A stretch of 64,000 nt of DNA, taken from Prunella strophiata (taxonomy: Eukaryota; Chordata; Aves; Passeriformes; Prunellidae). The stretch lies in assembly GCA_036583965.1 (NCBI GenBank), contig JAZBQD010000015.1, positions 68,232,830-68,296,829 of the forward strand, written 5' to 3'. The translations under genes and the position numbers were made by a program. The notes under the pieces were generated by a model. The model worked only from the letters and a program-made list of their open reading frames with translations. It did not search any database and had not been told where the DNA came from. Positions 36,201 to 47,930 of the stretch are shown one piece after another (position 1 is the stretch's first letter; the number at the start of each line of letters is the position of its first letter).

Positions 36201-38071
36201 ATCTCTGCTAGAAAATGCAAATTATATCTTCTTCCAGTCTGGAATAGAAATAAAGAGAAACCTGAGTTTAAAGTGGAACAAAGGACATTAAGGTGAGCTA
36301 AGAAAACCCCCAAGCTGAATAATCAAACAGCTTTTCCAAGAGCGTTGTTGTAATATCATATTTGGGGCTAACTAAAGCCATTAGATAAACATTAGCTCAG
36401 AACAGGTTTGCTTTCTATTTTGGTAAAGACTGAATGCAGACTTTCAACAGAGACAGCAATACACATCTTAAGAGCTCATTTTACTGAAAACTACAACCTT
36501 GGCAAAACATTTCATTACTGCTTTGTAGCCGCGAGACCATTGAGTACAGCATTAAACTCTCTCAGGCCTAAATTCCAAGTGCTTTTTTTTTTTTTTTTTT
36601 TAAGATGAGCTCCATTTTCTTTACAACCCAGAGTTAAATAATCACAGACATTAATTTACCTGCGGACATAGTTTCCTGCTTGGTCTTACTCACAGATCTG
36701 CCTATTCAAAGTCAGCATGCTCAAATCAATGAATTTTATAAACAAATTAAAGAATAAAATAATTTAATTAAAAAAACCTACAAGCATTAACATTCAAACC
36801 AGAAGTCTAGAACATATTCAGAACTGTAAAAGTAGCTGCTACAAAAGTGGTATGCAAAAGGCATACCATGGGGACAAATTTCAAAATAATTACAAAAAGT
36901 AAAGAGTCAAACAACTGTAAAACTTGCTATTTTATGAAATTAAATAACAGAATTTAAGCAAAAAAGAAGCCTGTGTTCTTTCTGGCTTGTTGAGATTGTA
37001 TGCTTTGGGTGTTCATATCCTTTTGCACTTCTTTCCAACATACTCCTAGACCCAACATCCATTCAGCATATTCTAACAATCCATTAGAAACAAATAAGAC
37101 AAACATATAAACTTGCAGCTTTGTCTGGTTTTGAGAGACAAATGAATGCGTTCTGTCAGTACTTTCCTACCAGGATGTCTATGAGAAAGACTAGGTTTGA
37201 ATTTATTTTAAGCAAGGGCTTTGCTTCTCTCCATTTTATGTTCTGTGTTAAACTTCAGAATTTTAATATTGTCAGAAAATTTTCTCAGAAATTTTGTCCC
37301 CAGCAATTCTAGTGATAACTTAATGGCAATAAGGTTGTCTTGAACATTTCAAAAGGAAGACGAAACTCACGACCAATTTAACAAGAAAGAGTGTTAGCAA
37401 ATGCATATTTTTGCCTCTCTTTACCAAAGTGCTTAAAGTGCCAAAGTGCTCTGTATGCCAAGCAAGAAGATGAGATTTAGAATAAAAGCCTTATGTTTCA
37501 TTCATACCATGAAGAATCTTATAAGAACAGAAATACCCACCAGCCAAGAGCTCATTGTGCCCTCTACTAATAGAACACTCTAATTTCTAAAGCAGAGCAA
37601 TTTAAATCAAAACTTTTAGGAATGAGATAAAATACTAAGTAAAGATTTCAATTCCCAATCAGCATGTGTGCTTGATATGTATGATGGTATAGCCACTATC
37701 AAGTGAGTGGCTACAAAAACATGGATTTTTAATACAGAAAGAAAAAATAAAGAAAAGCAAGCAGATAGCTGCTCAAAGAGGAGCTATCTACTTTGGAAGT
37801 AGAAGATTGAATGCATACTTTGGATTTCAAACTACATATCTTTTTCAAACCTTGCAGCAACTTAAGTTACAGCAAAACATTTGAATACATATCAGTGTAA
37901 TATTTAGAACCATGTAAACTAATTTACACATCTTTTTGATTTTATACAATTTTCAAAGCACAGTCTGAAGGTCTGTGACCTTATATGAAGGTCACAAGCA
38001 ATCTGACATGCACCATCCTGTACTACACCTATATTAAAATAAAGACAACTGCCCATTCATTAACATAAATC
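36201..38071. other. Unannotated spacer with a poly(T) run
   Basis: Nothing gene-like. A run of 19 T lies at 36583-36601, and three short AAAGTGC units are clustered at 37427-37455. Confidence 0.55.
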
Positions 38072-38524
38072 AGCTGGCCTGGATGAATATGCTGAAAGAG
38101 TGGTGAATGGAATTAAATCCAGGTGCCTACCAGTAAAAAGTGGTCAATACACATGGGTCTGTACTGGAGCCAGTCCATAGTCTGGGTAAGGGGATTGAGG
38201 GCAACCTCAGCGTGTTTGTGATAACACCAAATTGGGTGTTATCCTCAAATTGCACCAGGGGAAGTTTGGATTGGATTAGAGAAAAAGTTTTTCACTGAAA
38301 GAAAATGTGAAATTTCAGTGAAATTTTTTCACTGGAGGAATTGTGAAACAATGGAACAGGTTGGCCAGGGAAGAGGTGAAGTCACCATCCCTGGAGGTAT
38401 TTAAAAGTTATTTAGATGTGGCACTTAGGAACATGGTTTTGTGATAGACTTTGCAGGGTTGGGAAAATATTTGGCCTCAATGATCCTACAGGTCTTTTCC
38501 AACCTAAGGGATTCTATGATTCTG
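38072..38524 (+). mobile_element. CR1 LINE with internal deletions
   Basis: The left part is mid-ORF2: 'gtggtgaatggaattaaatcc' (38100-38120) and 'gtactggagccagtcc' (38161-38176) match the CR1 segment upstream of and around the RT block, followed by the 'ggggattgag' and 'acaccaaattgggtg' blocks (38189-38240). The sequence then jumps directly to the 3' UTR ('caccaggggaagtttggattgg', 38253-38274) and runs to the terminal GATTCTATGATTCTG. Most of the ORF2 C-terminus is therefore missing between about 38243 and 38253, and a second small deletion lies near 38177. The inverted repeat GATAACACC/GGTGTTATC (38220-38243) sits at the main junction. Confidence 0.9.
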
Positions 38525-40606
38525 CATCTCATAGCTGTAACAACCTTCCTCACAGCACCAACTGAGAAATGTCATCTGTCATCCAGAATGACAAACCATT
38601 CTCAAAACATATTTATTATTAATAAATAACATTGTACACATTTTTCAAAGCATGGCCACTCTATACATCTTATTCAGTTGAGTTCACACTTCTTTATCAA
38701 TTACCTTTGTACTAGACATTGCCTGACAAGTGGAAGATGAATGGAAGCAGCAAAGCCAAATTCTATAAGCTAGACACAGCACAATGCCTTGATGAATACA
38801 TGAGATAAAGACATTATTTACTTTGGAAGTTAACAGTCAGAGTGAAACAGCAGAATAGCCATGCACCCTGAACCAGACATGGCATGCTTCTGGAGCTCAG
38901 TGGTTTGCTTTCAGGAATAATTCATATTCATTGCTAGTTCCAATGTTGTTAAAGGGCTATATTGCTACAGGATGTACTTGAAGTGAAGCCTTTATAATCT
39001 CAGAATGAAGTTTTTTAAAAGGGCCTTCTTTTGTCACAATTAAATTATGACATTGACTGCTAGTTCATTGCTAGGAGATGACAGTACTCTACAACATTGG
39101 AAAGACATTAAAATGACACTTCAGGAACATGTCTGCTATGAGAAGGCTCTATTACTTCTTTTTTTTTTAATCTTATTGAAATTTTATACATTTTGTGAGT
39201 CAAACCAGGATCTTAGAATTCAATTCTTTGCTATGCTGTTACATAGTACTCACAGAAACCACGTATAAGCGTGTTAATGAAGGTATCTTTCACTATGTCA
39301 TGCACTATGAATTCTTGCTACTGCGTGATGCTCAATATTCCAAAACATGGGTTTATCCATCTTGGAAGCCAAGACTGAGCCAAAATATTTCTTCCTGTCT
39401 TTCAGCACACACCTATTTACCTGATTTTTTTTGCAATCCTAAATTCTTTGTTTCAGTGGACTACAACAAAAGAAACAAATGTGTTTATACTAAGAAATAC
39501 ACCAAAAATCAACATTATTTCCTCTTTTCTTTCATCACTTTAGTCACAAGTAACATTGCCTTGATAATATGTAATGTCCCTATGCACTCTACAGTCTTAA
39601 AATAAGTTATTTCTATACCTACTATAAAAAATATTATGGTGGGAATGGGATTACAGATGAAGAAACAGCATCCTAAAACAAAAGTTTTGAAAATCTTCTG
39701 TAAGGTTTTCCCAGATGGAATATAGTGAGCATGCCAATGTTCATGAGGCAGAATAATGGAAATAAAGAGAGCTATTGATCTGTCCACAAAATAAGCCCAC
39801 ATCTATATAGACACACTCATCTACAACCCACATGCCTCAGTGGAAACACTGTCAGACACAAATGATAACATGAATTTGGGGGTGGATAGGACAAAGTATA
39901 CCTATTCTTTTGAGGATGCATATAGGGTAGAAATAATGGGGGCAGGGGAGTGGAGGAAAAGGTAGGAGGTGACAGAGAGGAAGTCAAGATACAACTGAGT
40001 GTAGAGAAAGTATCAAAAATAGGAAAAAACATTCTCTGAAAAGTTATCTGTTGCTATTGCACAATTACCATACTTAGGAAAATAGTTAAAAATATTTCCC
40101 ACCTGTTTCAAACAGGCTCTTAAAGCCTCTCCAATTATTTAGAGGCTTTTTGCCCAGGCTGGCAAAATCTTGAGATAAATGAAAAATTAGAGGGAAGGCA
40201 TATTTCTTTGGTACAGTAAGGTCCAGCTGATCTTTTATAGGCTGGCTTCCACCCAACTGCTGTCCATTTCCAAGCCAGAAATGACACTGGGATAGCCATG
40301 GATCTCCAACCTAGTTCTATTTACTATACAACTGCTTCCAGTTACATCAGCATTCTCTAGCACTCTCCCATCACTCAGTGCTGATACTTAGGAACTTCAG
40401 ATTTAGGACTCTGAATTCTAGATTTTTGCTAACATGGCAAGGTGGTCAGTTTTTCTAACTATTCTATAGATGAGCATGATAAAGCTATGTTTTCTTCCAG
40501 TAGAAAACTCTTCCTTCATGCATTCCTAGTTTTTGTCTTCACAGTAAAATTCAGAAAACTAATCAACGTAATAAAAAAGCAGCATTAAGCTGTTAGGCTA
40601 GAGATT
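38525..40606. other. Unannotated spacer
   Basis: No gene or known repeat. The 136-codon open frame at 39195-39605 is the longest outside repeats in the right half, but it lacks any recognisable domain. Confidence 0.5.
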
Positions 40607-40626
40607 AAAAAAAAAAAAAAAAAAAA
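40607..40626 (+). repeat. Poly(A) tract, 20 A
   Basis: Uninterrupted mononucleotide run. Confidence 0.95.
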
Positions 40627-43600
40627 GAAGATATATCAAGATAGCAAGAAAATGAAACTGTTTTTTAAACGAAGTCCCAGTGCACTCTTTCTCTCCAGTG
40701 TTTCAGCACAGCTCACTCTTCCACAGTTTAAGTGGATCCTCACAGTTGCAAGATATCAAGTCGTATGAGAAAGATGGCAAACCAGTGATTGGCCAGCATT
40801 AGTATTTCCCTGGGAAACTGTCTTAGAATACTCAACCAAACAAGCACTTTGACATTCATGTGAAAAACAAGAATAAATGTTATTAATGTGCTTTAGACTC
40901 ACTATTTCCTTGCTATTAAAAGCTCTCCAAAACTTGTAACACTATTCAGTTAGAATTATGGGTAGGTTTGATATATAAGTGCCATATTTCTCACTTGTAA
41001 TTCTGGACAACAGCCCAATACTTGGTGACATGAAGACAGACATATTATATTTTCTGAAACATTTAACCTCTACCTCCAAATATTCACAAGTAGCCTCCAA
41101 AGTGATTGTTAAAGCCTAATTTAACAGGAGACAGAAAAAACATAATGACCTTGTTCTGAATTATTGTTAAATACAAATTTTCATGGTGCTTCCATCTTCT
41201 TACAAATTGTAGTACACAAGAAATGAAAGTGCAAGGCTTTATAGCAATATTTTAAAATTAATTTTAAAATATTTATATTAATATTAATTTAATTTTAAAA
41301 TAATTTAAATTAAGGTTAAGCAACAGTTGAGCAAAAAAAGACTGGCAGTGTGGGTTTAACAAACAAAGAGAAATTACAGAAAATTCAGTTCATTTTAACA
41401 TTATGCAAGTCTTCTTTTTAAACTCCACATTGTTTCCACTGGAGACACTTAGAAGCATTGATTTCTTGAGCTCAAGATACACTGTGTCCATATGCACAGC
41501 ATTTACAACAGTATTCTTATTCTCCTGCAGAAAAGCTGAAGCATTTCTTCTTTTCTGTAAATTCAAATACCAGTGTAGTGAATACCACTCTTGTCTCTGG
41601 AATGCATGCAGTTCTTGCCTCTAAAATAATCACTATTTTTTGAGCAATCCTAGAAGAACCTTCTGGAACAGGGTCCATGTCACTCAGATGCCATGGCCAA
41701 TATTACAAAACTTTGTATCATGCATACTTTGTGCAAGCCATGACAACCTGCTTGGCTAACCTGAGCATCCACTGCCATGCTCAATCTAACCTCTTCACTA
41801 CTTCTGACAGAACAACTCTGCCAGAGGGAAAGGGAACCTAGATCATGGTAGAGGCACAACTGCAGACAGAGCCCTAGACCCGAACATCATCATCCAGCAC
41901 AAATCTTACTACAGTGACAAAACCAACAGATTTCAGAGGACAGGCTGCACATTTAGGTGGAAATCTGAATCTGTTTATACAAATATTTCACTGTTATGAC
42001 TACTTATGTTGACTTATTCTTTTCAGACAAAGTACAGGCTGTCTCTTTCACTTATGTTCAGAGCATTCAGTATCGCATGTCTCTTTACCATTACAAAGTG
42101 ACACACACAGAGTAATAATTTACTACATAATTCTGCCTTCTCAAGTTCACTGTATACAAAGTGTAAGAACAGCATGCACTTTTTTGTAAGATGTGAGTTT
42201 CCATCCTAAACAAACAAACCCTTTACCGTATTCATTCTATCAAAAGATTAATATAGTCGCACACTGCAAGAGGGATAGTCTAAAATTAAAGCATTACTGT
42301 TCCTACACTGTCATGTGTGATAGGAAAATGTTCATGGTGACAGGAAAATCCCCTTTTAAATATTAGAGCCAGACAGTAAATTAAACAGTTCTTATAATTC
42401 AATAGTCATCTAAGCAACAATAAACCATACACATATATGTACCTATTACATATGGGGGAGGAAGGCACAGTCCCACATGCTACAGAGCTTCACCTATGCA
42501 CTACAAATCCTCTCATTTTGCTGGATGCTCAGTTGGCTTTATTTTCTATTTGGTGTCCCAGTAAGCATGATCAACACTAAGTTCATAAATATAACCAAAC
42601 TCAGTTTTGATCAGAATAAAACCCTCCTGTAATGCAAAGGGAGAACTTAACTCACTGGTGTTTGCTCAAAATGTTGAAATAGCTCAGGTCTCATAGCTGG
42701 AGTTTCTGAAGGACATAGCCAAATTATTCCTGCCCAGCTTCACATTTCATGAGAACTCTGTTTTATAGCCCCAATTTAAGCATGATTATATTTGGTGTTT
42801 GGCTGGATGTACCACACTGAAAATTGAGTTTTGATTTAGCACAATCATTTTAACTAAATACAACCTGTGGTTCAGGCACAGATGGATTAAACATGATACC
42901 TCATCAGCTAGTAATGCAATGTTAAGACTAAATTTAACATTCAAAGCTGATACTTTAAATACATTCATTTCTCCTTGCTCAGAAAATCATATACACAGCT
43001 ACTTTTGAATTTTTCTTGCCATCACAATCAATCCTGATCTTCAGCAGAAAAGCAAGCAACTTGTTCAGGAAAGATTACCATTGTAATCAGCACATACAGT
43101 ATATGTTCTTCAACTGTCAGCTAGAAAGAAAAATATAAATTCTGTAATTAGTAATAAAAAGTGGAAGACTACCTTCTAAGTTGCCAATAATCTATCATTT
43201 TTTAATGATCTTACTTAATGTTTTGTTTTGGCTTGTTCATTTGTTGTTGTTGGGTTTTTTTTAATATTTATTAGTCCTTAGAAGAACAACATTCCTTTTG
43301 TCATGTTTTCATAAATAGTGCATAAATATTTAAAATTATACTACTTTGCTCAGCAAAAGGGAAATGCCAACAGTTATAAGTTTGTTTACTGAGGCTGCAA
43401 ACTACAATAAGCATCCTACTACCTTAAGCAAATATTATAAGCACAGAAATGATTCAGCATCAGAAGTCCAGGCACTAGCTTCAAGATTAATGTTTCCTAG
43501 ACTTTGCATTGAAGAGCCCCAGGAATGAGCCAGTGTTGCAAGGCTTATGTTGACCTTGCACTGAACAAAACAAGCAGCATCCTTGTCCTAAGGATCTCAC

Positions 43601-44575
43601 AATCTGCATTTTATACTCATTCATACTGTGTTAAAAATGCAGCTGCCAGAAATTCATAATTAGTATGAATTATACTTATGTTGAATTCCACCCCACCCTT
43701 AGAATTCAACCAGAATCACACAAAAGAGAAGCAGAGTTTCCCTACACGGAAGCGCAATCATCATGACTAAACCACAATTTTGAAAGGTAAAAGAATTGAA
43801 GGTCCAGGTTTTCTGTTTCACAAAGATAACTTTTAGGAGGGTTTCTTTCAAGATACAGTTAAAAGTAGGGTATAGAATCTGAAATAAGCAAATGCATTCA
43901 TACATCTTCAACCCTCAACGTGACCATAGCTATTAATCTCGCTATATTCAGAATTAATTCCCTATGCTCTGCGTGTCTATTAAAGCTTGTCTTTAGTTTT
44001 ATATATTATACTTGCCTCAGTCTCTAAGTGGGTAGATTTATTACACTTGTTGAAAGACTTTCATTGTTCATGCTGTAGTTTGATTCATCCTCAAGTTTTT
44101 AAAGGTCAGCTGCAAACCCACAAACAGCTTGACAAACAACCAACCTTTGTAGATGAATATCAGATTTATGTGATATTATATCATTGTCATACTCTTGTAA
44201 TTTGCGACAATCTAGTTCATGACGTGTCATTTAAAGATATTCAGGTCCTGAATTATTCATGGCTTCACCACCAATAAATTGTTCAAAACTATCCTCGTTT
44301 CTTGGATACCTGTTCTCATTTAAATAATTTCAATTTTAAGTAATCAATTGAGAATTCAAACTGATAACCAAGATCACATTGGAATTTGAGTGCTTATTTC
44401 TCAGTTACATGGTCTCCATTAAAATAGTTCAACAAAAGGTACTCAAATGAAGCTATCTATACATTGACAATATAGTATAATTCTATATTGATCATGTTTT
44501 ATTCATATCTGCAAGAAATAAGAGTGCAGCATTATCATGGCATTATAGTGGATATAATTTTCTTTTTCATGTCAT
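40627..44575. other. Unannotated A+T-rich spacer
   Basis: Holds a 60-bp AT-only palindromic stretch (41251-41313). The section 41640-41940 is more G+C-rich but matches no element that I know. No exon-like frame could be supported. Confidence 0.5.
41251..41313. repeat. AT-only stretch of TTTTAAAAT/AATTTAAATT units
   Basis: About 60 bases of pure A and T made of overlapping self-complementary units such as ATTTTAAAAT and TTAATATTAA. It would form cruciforms or melt easily. Confidence 0.8.
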
Positions 44576-44608
44576 ACACACACACACACACACACAAACA
44601 CACACACC
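44576..44608 (+). repeat. (CA)n microsatellite with one AACA interruption
   Basis: About 16 CA units broken once near 44597. A common vertebrate dinucleotide repeat. Confidence 0.95.
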
Positions 44609-44777
44609 AGGCAATAGCTATTTAGCGTAAATGTTGGGCTCTTCATATGACTGGAGATTAGCAAGTCATATGAAGAAAACCTGGCAATGGCAATCCATGA
44701 GAATTTTCTGCTTACATTTCATAAAGATTAAAGGTTACTTAGGGAGAATGATATGTGATAATGGTGGAAAGTTGGGC

Positions 44778-44835
44778 CCAGTCTATATCTCTGCCAGGTC
44801 TATATCTCTGATATCATGCCAGGTCTATATCTCTG
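44778..44835 (+). repeat. Three-copy short tandem repeat (CCAGGTCTATATCTCTG)
   Basis: Copies at 44778-44793 (16 bp, one G missing), 44794-44810 and 44819-44835; the last two are identical and separated by ATATCATG. A local minisatellite-like duplication. Confidence 0.85.
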
Positions 44836-47310
44836 ATCCCAACTTTAGTCATTTGCTCTATCATAAGTATTTTTTAGTAAATCAGTCTATATTTAAGCAT
44901 TTTCAACAGGAAATTGATATTCTTTTTATTCATATACGTTGACTGAGGAAAAGAAACACAGAGCAAGATTTTAGTACTTTGATATGTGAAGCAAGAGAGT
45001 GAGAGATTACATACTTGTGTGCTTGCTGGAAAAGCCCCAGGCAAGGGTACAGAGAAATTACTTATCCAAAGATATCTTTACCCCTTCAATGAGCATGGAG
45101 AAAAAAATTGACTGATATTTAGGATATTTAGAATTAATACTTTAGTCATCATTCTATTTTTTTTATGTAAGGCCTTGCATCTGTGCAGTGATTAGTATTT
45201 CTCATAGAACTTGCTTGCTGTTTTCACAAGTCACTTGAACATTTTCTCAGCATTGCTGATTATTGATCTCACTTACTGAACATTTGTGGTTAACATTGAC
45301 CACTGCAGAATCCTTGGAAAGTGTTGTATTTCTTCAGTATAAAATTGATATTTAGATGTCACCGTGTCAAAACAAGCAAACAAACAAAAAAATCTGAAAT
45401 ATCCACAAAGTTTCTATCAGCAACATCAGAATGGCTTTTGGAAATCACTTAACAGAAATAAATGCTCTTAACAGCCGTGAACTGTGAGCAGCAAAGATTT
45501 CAAATACTAGAATAAGCCACAGTGGCAAGCACATGGAAATAAATGACACCTTTTCAATCATCCTTCATGTTACCTTTGCATGAAGAAATTAATTATTTTC
45601 AAAATAAACATGACTATGGGATTTCCTTGAAAGTTCATTAAAAGCATTGTACACACCACTGACTTCAGGTTTATAAGTGCTTGCAAGTCCTGTATCCCAC
45701 ACCCAAAAGTTTGGCTGTTACAAAAGGAGAGGGCATGGAGAAAGGAATACAATACATTGTATTACTGTGGCACACATGTTATCATTTATGGGAAAGCTTG
45801 TTTTGTGCAGAGAAATTGATTTCCAATCCATCGTTGGTTTTCTCAGGAGCATAGCGATTACCTGAATTTATAAATGTACTAATGCATATTATCTCATCTC
45901 TCCCCTTTACATTGTATGTTTTAATCCTTTTCATTGTGAAGTAATCATGGGACATATTTTCTATGCATGATAACTGCATAATAACTTTTATGGAAATCAG
46001 AAACTTTCTCATTTGCACTAGAAATATTTCATAGCATAAAAGGTAATCTCAAAAGTTCTCTAGTTTCATCCATAGCAAGCATAACATTCCAAAAGTGATT
46101 ATGTTTTTTTCAGGAAATATTTGTCATTCTACCATTTTTATCCCAGTGTGCCAAATTGCTTCAGTTCATAATGACTTTTAAAAAATAAATAACTAAGAGC
46201 TCCATGGGGCTTTGATTTGTCAGTTTCTTAAATACCAGGAAGATACCAACTTACTTAACGTGACCAAGCTAGCATGGGTCACAATCATAAACAATAAGAT
46301 CAGAGGCATGCTGAACCCCTGGTTTAGGTGTTAGGTGATGCCTTTGATACATAGTACAAAGCTACTAAATCTCAACTGGAACTTCTAAAAGGTGTCACTC
46401 TTCTTCAGTTTTCTTTCACAGTAAATTTCTAGCACAGAAAAGTGGACTGTCAAAAAAAAAAAAAAAATACAAGGGTACAAAAAGTTATGTCATTAAAGAC
46501 AAAGTTGACCAGCATCCTACTTTCATTAACTTGCTAGACTTCCCATCTGAAATATCTGACTGCAGCTTCAGAGGAAATCAACATCTCATTGGAGACACAG
46601 CATGGCCAAGGAGCCAAATGAGTAAGAACCACCTGAATTAACTTTCAAGACAATACATATAATTTTCAGAAATTAAAAGCTTTGCTTTGTGATATTGCTT
46701 GTTTTATTGTTTTGTTATACTATTGGTTTTATTGTTTTGCAGTGCAGACTAAAGAACAGATAAAAGTGGACAAAAGGACAAATTCTCTAGTAATATCTTC
46801 AGATAGGTCAGCTGGTTCAGGATATCCTTATTGTTCCTTTATTAGAGGAAAAACCTTGAGTTGGCCTTTCAAACCTAGCATATGTTGGCAGAGTACCCTG
46901 GGCCAGGAACTAAGGTTATTATTGATAAAATGTACCCTGGGGCTCAGGCAAGCATATGCATATATGTCAAGCTTACTGCTGTTACAGAAATTGGCAGCCC
47001 TGAGATCCAGCTGAATAAAGACCATCACTCTCCAGTTTGTTTTTTTTTTTTTTTAATTACCAGACTGTAGTTCCATTCCTTCAATGCTTTTAAGCTATTT
47101 GCTCTCCTCACAGCATTTTAAAATATGCTTCTTGGACAGGGTACCCTAGAAAGGCACCATTCATGTTTATTAATTAATTGATAAATAATACTTTTTACAT
47201 TAAGACTTTTCATGGATTTATTCTGCACCTAGACCTTCCTTAAGAAAACGGGAATATATTCAGTGGCTTGCATAATCCAAAGGTAATCATCAAAGGATTT
47301 GGAAGGTGGC
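44836..47310. other. Unannotated spacer
   Basis: No gene or known repeat. A 15-base A run is near 46453 and a 15-base T run near 47040. Confidence 0.55.
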
Positions 47311-47930
47311 ATTCCATGGGATCTCTCAGGTTAGAAGTGATCTCAGATAGGCATCTGCTCTAACATCCTGCTCAGAATTAATAGTGAATTCAGCATTTTG
47401 ACCAGGTTGCTCAGGGCTTAGTTGGGTCAGGTGTTTAAAGTCTCCATGGTAAAAACTCCACAGCTTCCTGGGCAGCCCATCCCAGTGCTGTCCTCACAGA
47501 GATCTTTGGATAATTTGCCCTAGCTGGAACTTCTCTTTTAGTCTGGGACTGTTATTTCTCATTCATCTACCACACCCCAACATAAGAGGAATTTGCATTC
47601 TTACTAACTTCCCTGTGTATATGGACAGACTGCTGTAAGCTTTTACCAAAGCCATCTTGTCTGTAGATTGGACAACCTATCTCTTGCAGCTTCTGCTCAT
47701 AGGGCAGATGTGCCAGCCCGAACCATTCTGTTGGCTTTCACGCAACTCTCTCCAGTTTACCAATGTCTTGCACTGGGAACCAAAACTGGGAGTATTCAAA
47801 ATGTGATCTAATGAATATCAGATAAAGATGAGTAATCATTTTCCTTTGTCAATTGGCTGCAATTTTGTTAACAAAGCCTGGTATGCCAGGACAATGCTGA
47901 CACATGCTTAGACCCAAACATGCATTGATG
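47311..47930 (-). mobile_element. Old CR1 LINE fragment, minus strand
   Basis: The + strand follows a diverged, reversed CR1: 'agcttcctgggcagcccatcc' near 47463-47483, 'caatgtcttgcactgggaacc' near 47761-47781, 'gagtattcaaaatgtgatcta' near 47791-47811, then a faint match around 47870-47930. The terminal repeat is eroded and indels are frequent, so this is older than the other copies. The 5' edge is uncertain by some tens of bases. Confidence 0.82.

Noticed and set aside
39195..39605. 136-codon + strand open frame
   Set aside because: No family resemblance, and the composition is that of random A+T-rich DNA.
44576..44835. Possible CRISPR-like array (CA repeat followed by three spaced 17-mers)
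   Set aside because: The repeats are a dinucleotide microsatellite and a three-copy tandem duplication without regular spacers, in vertebrate DNA.
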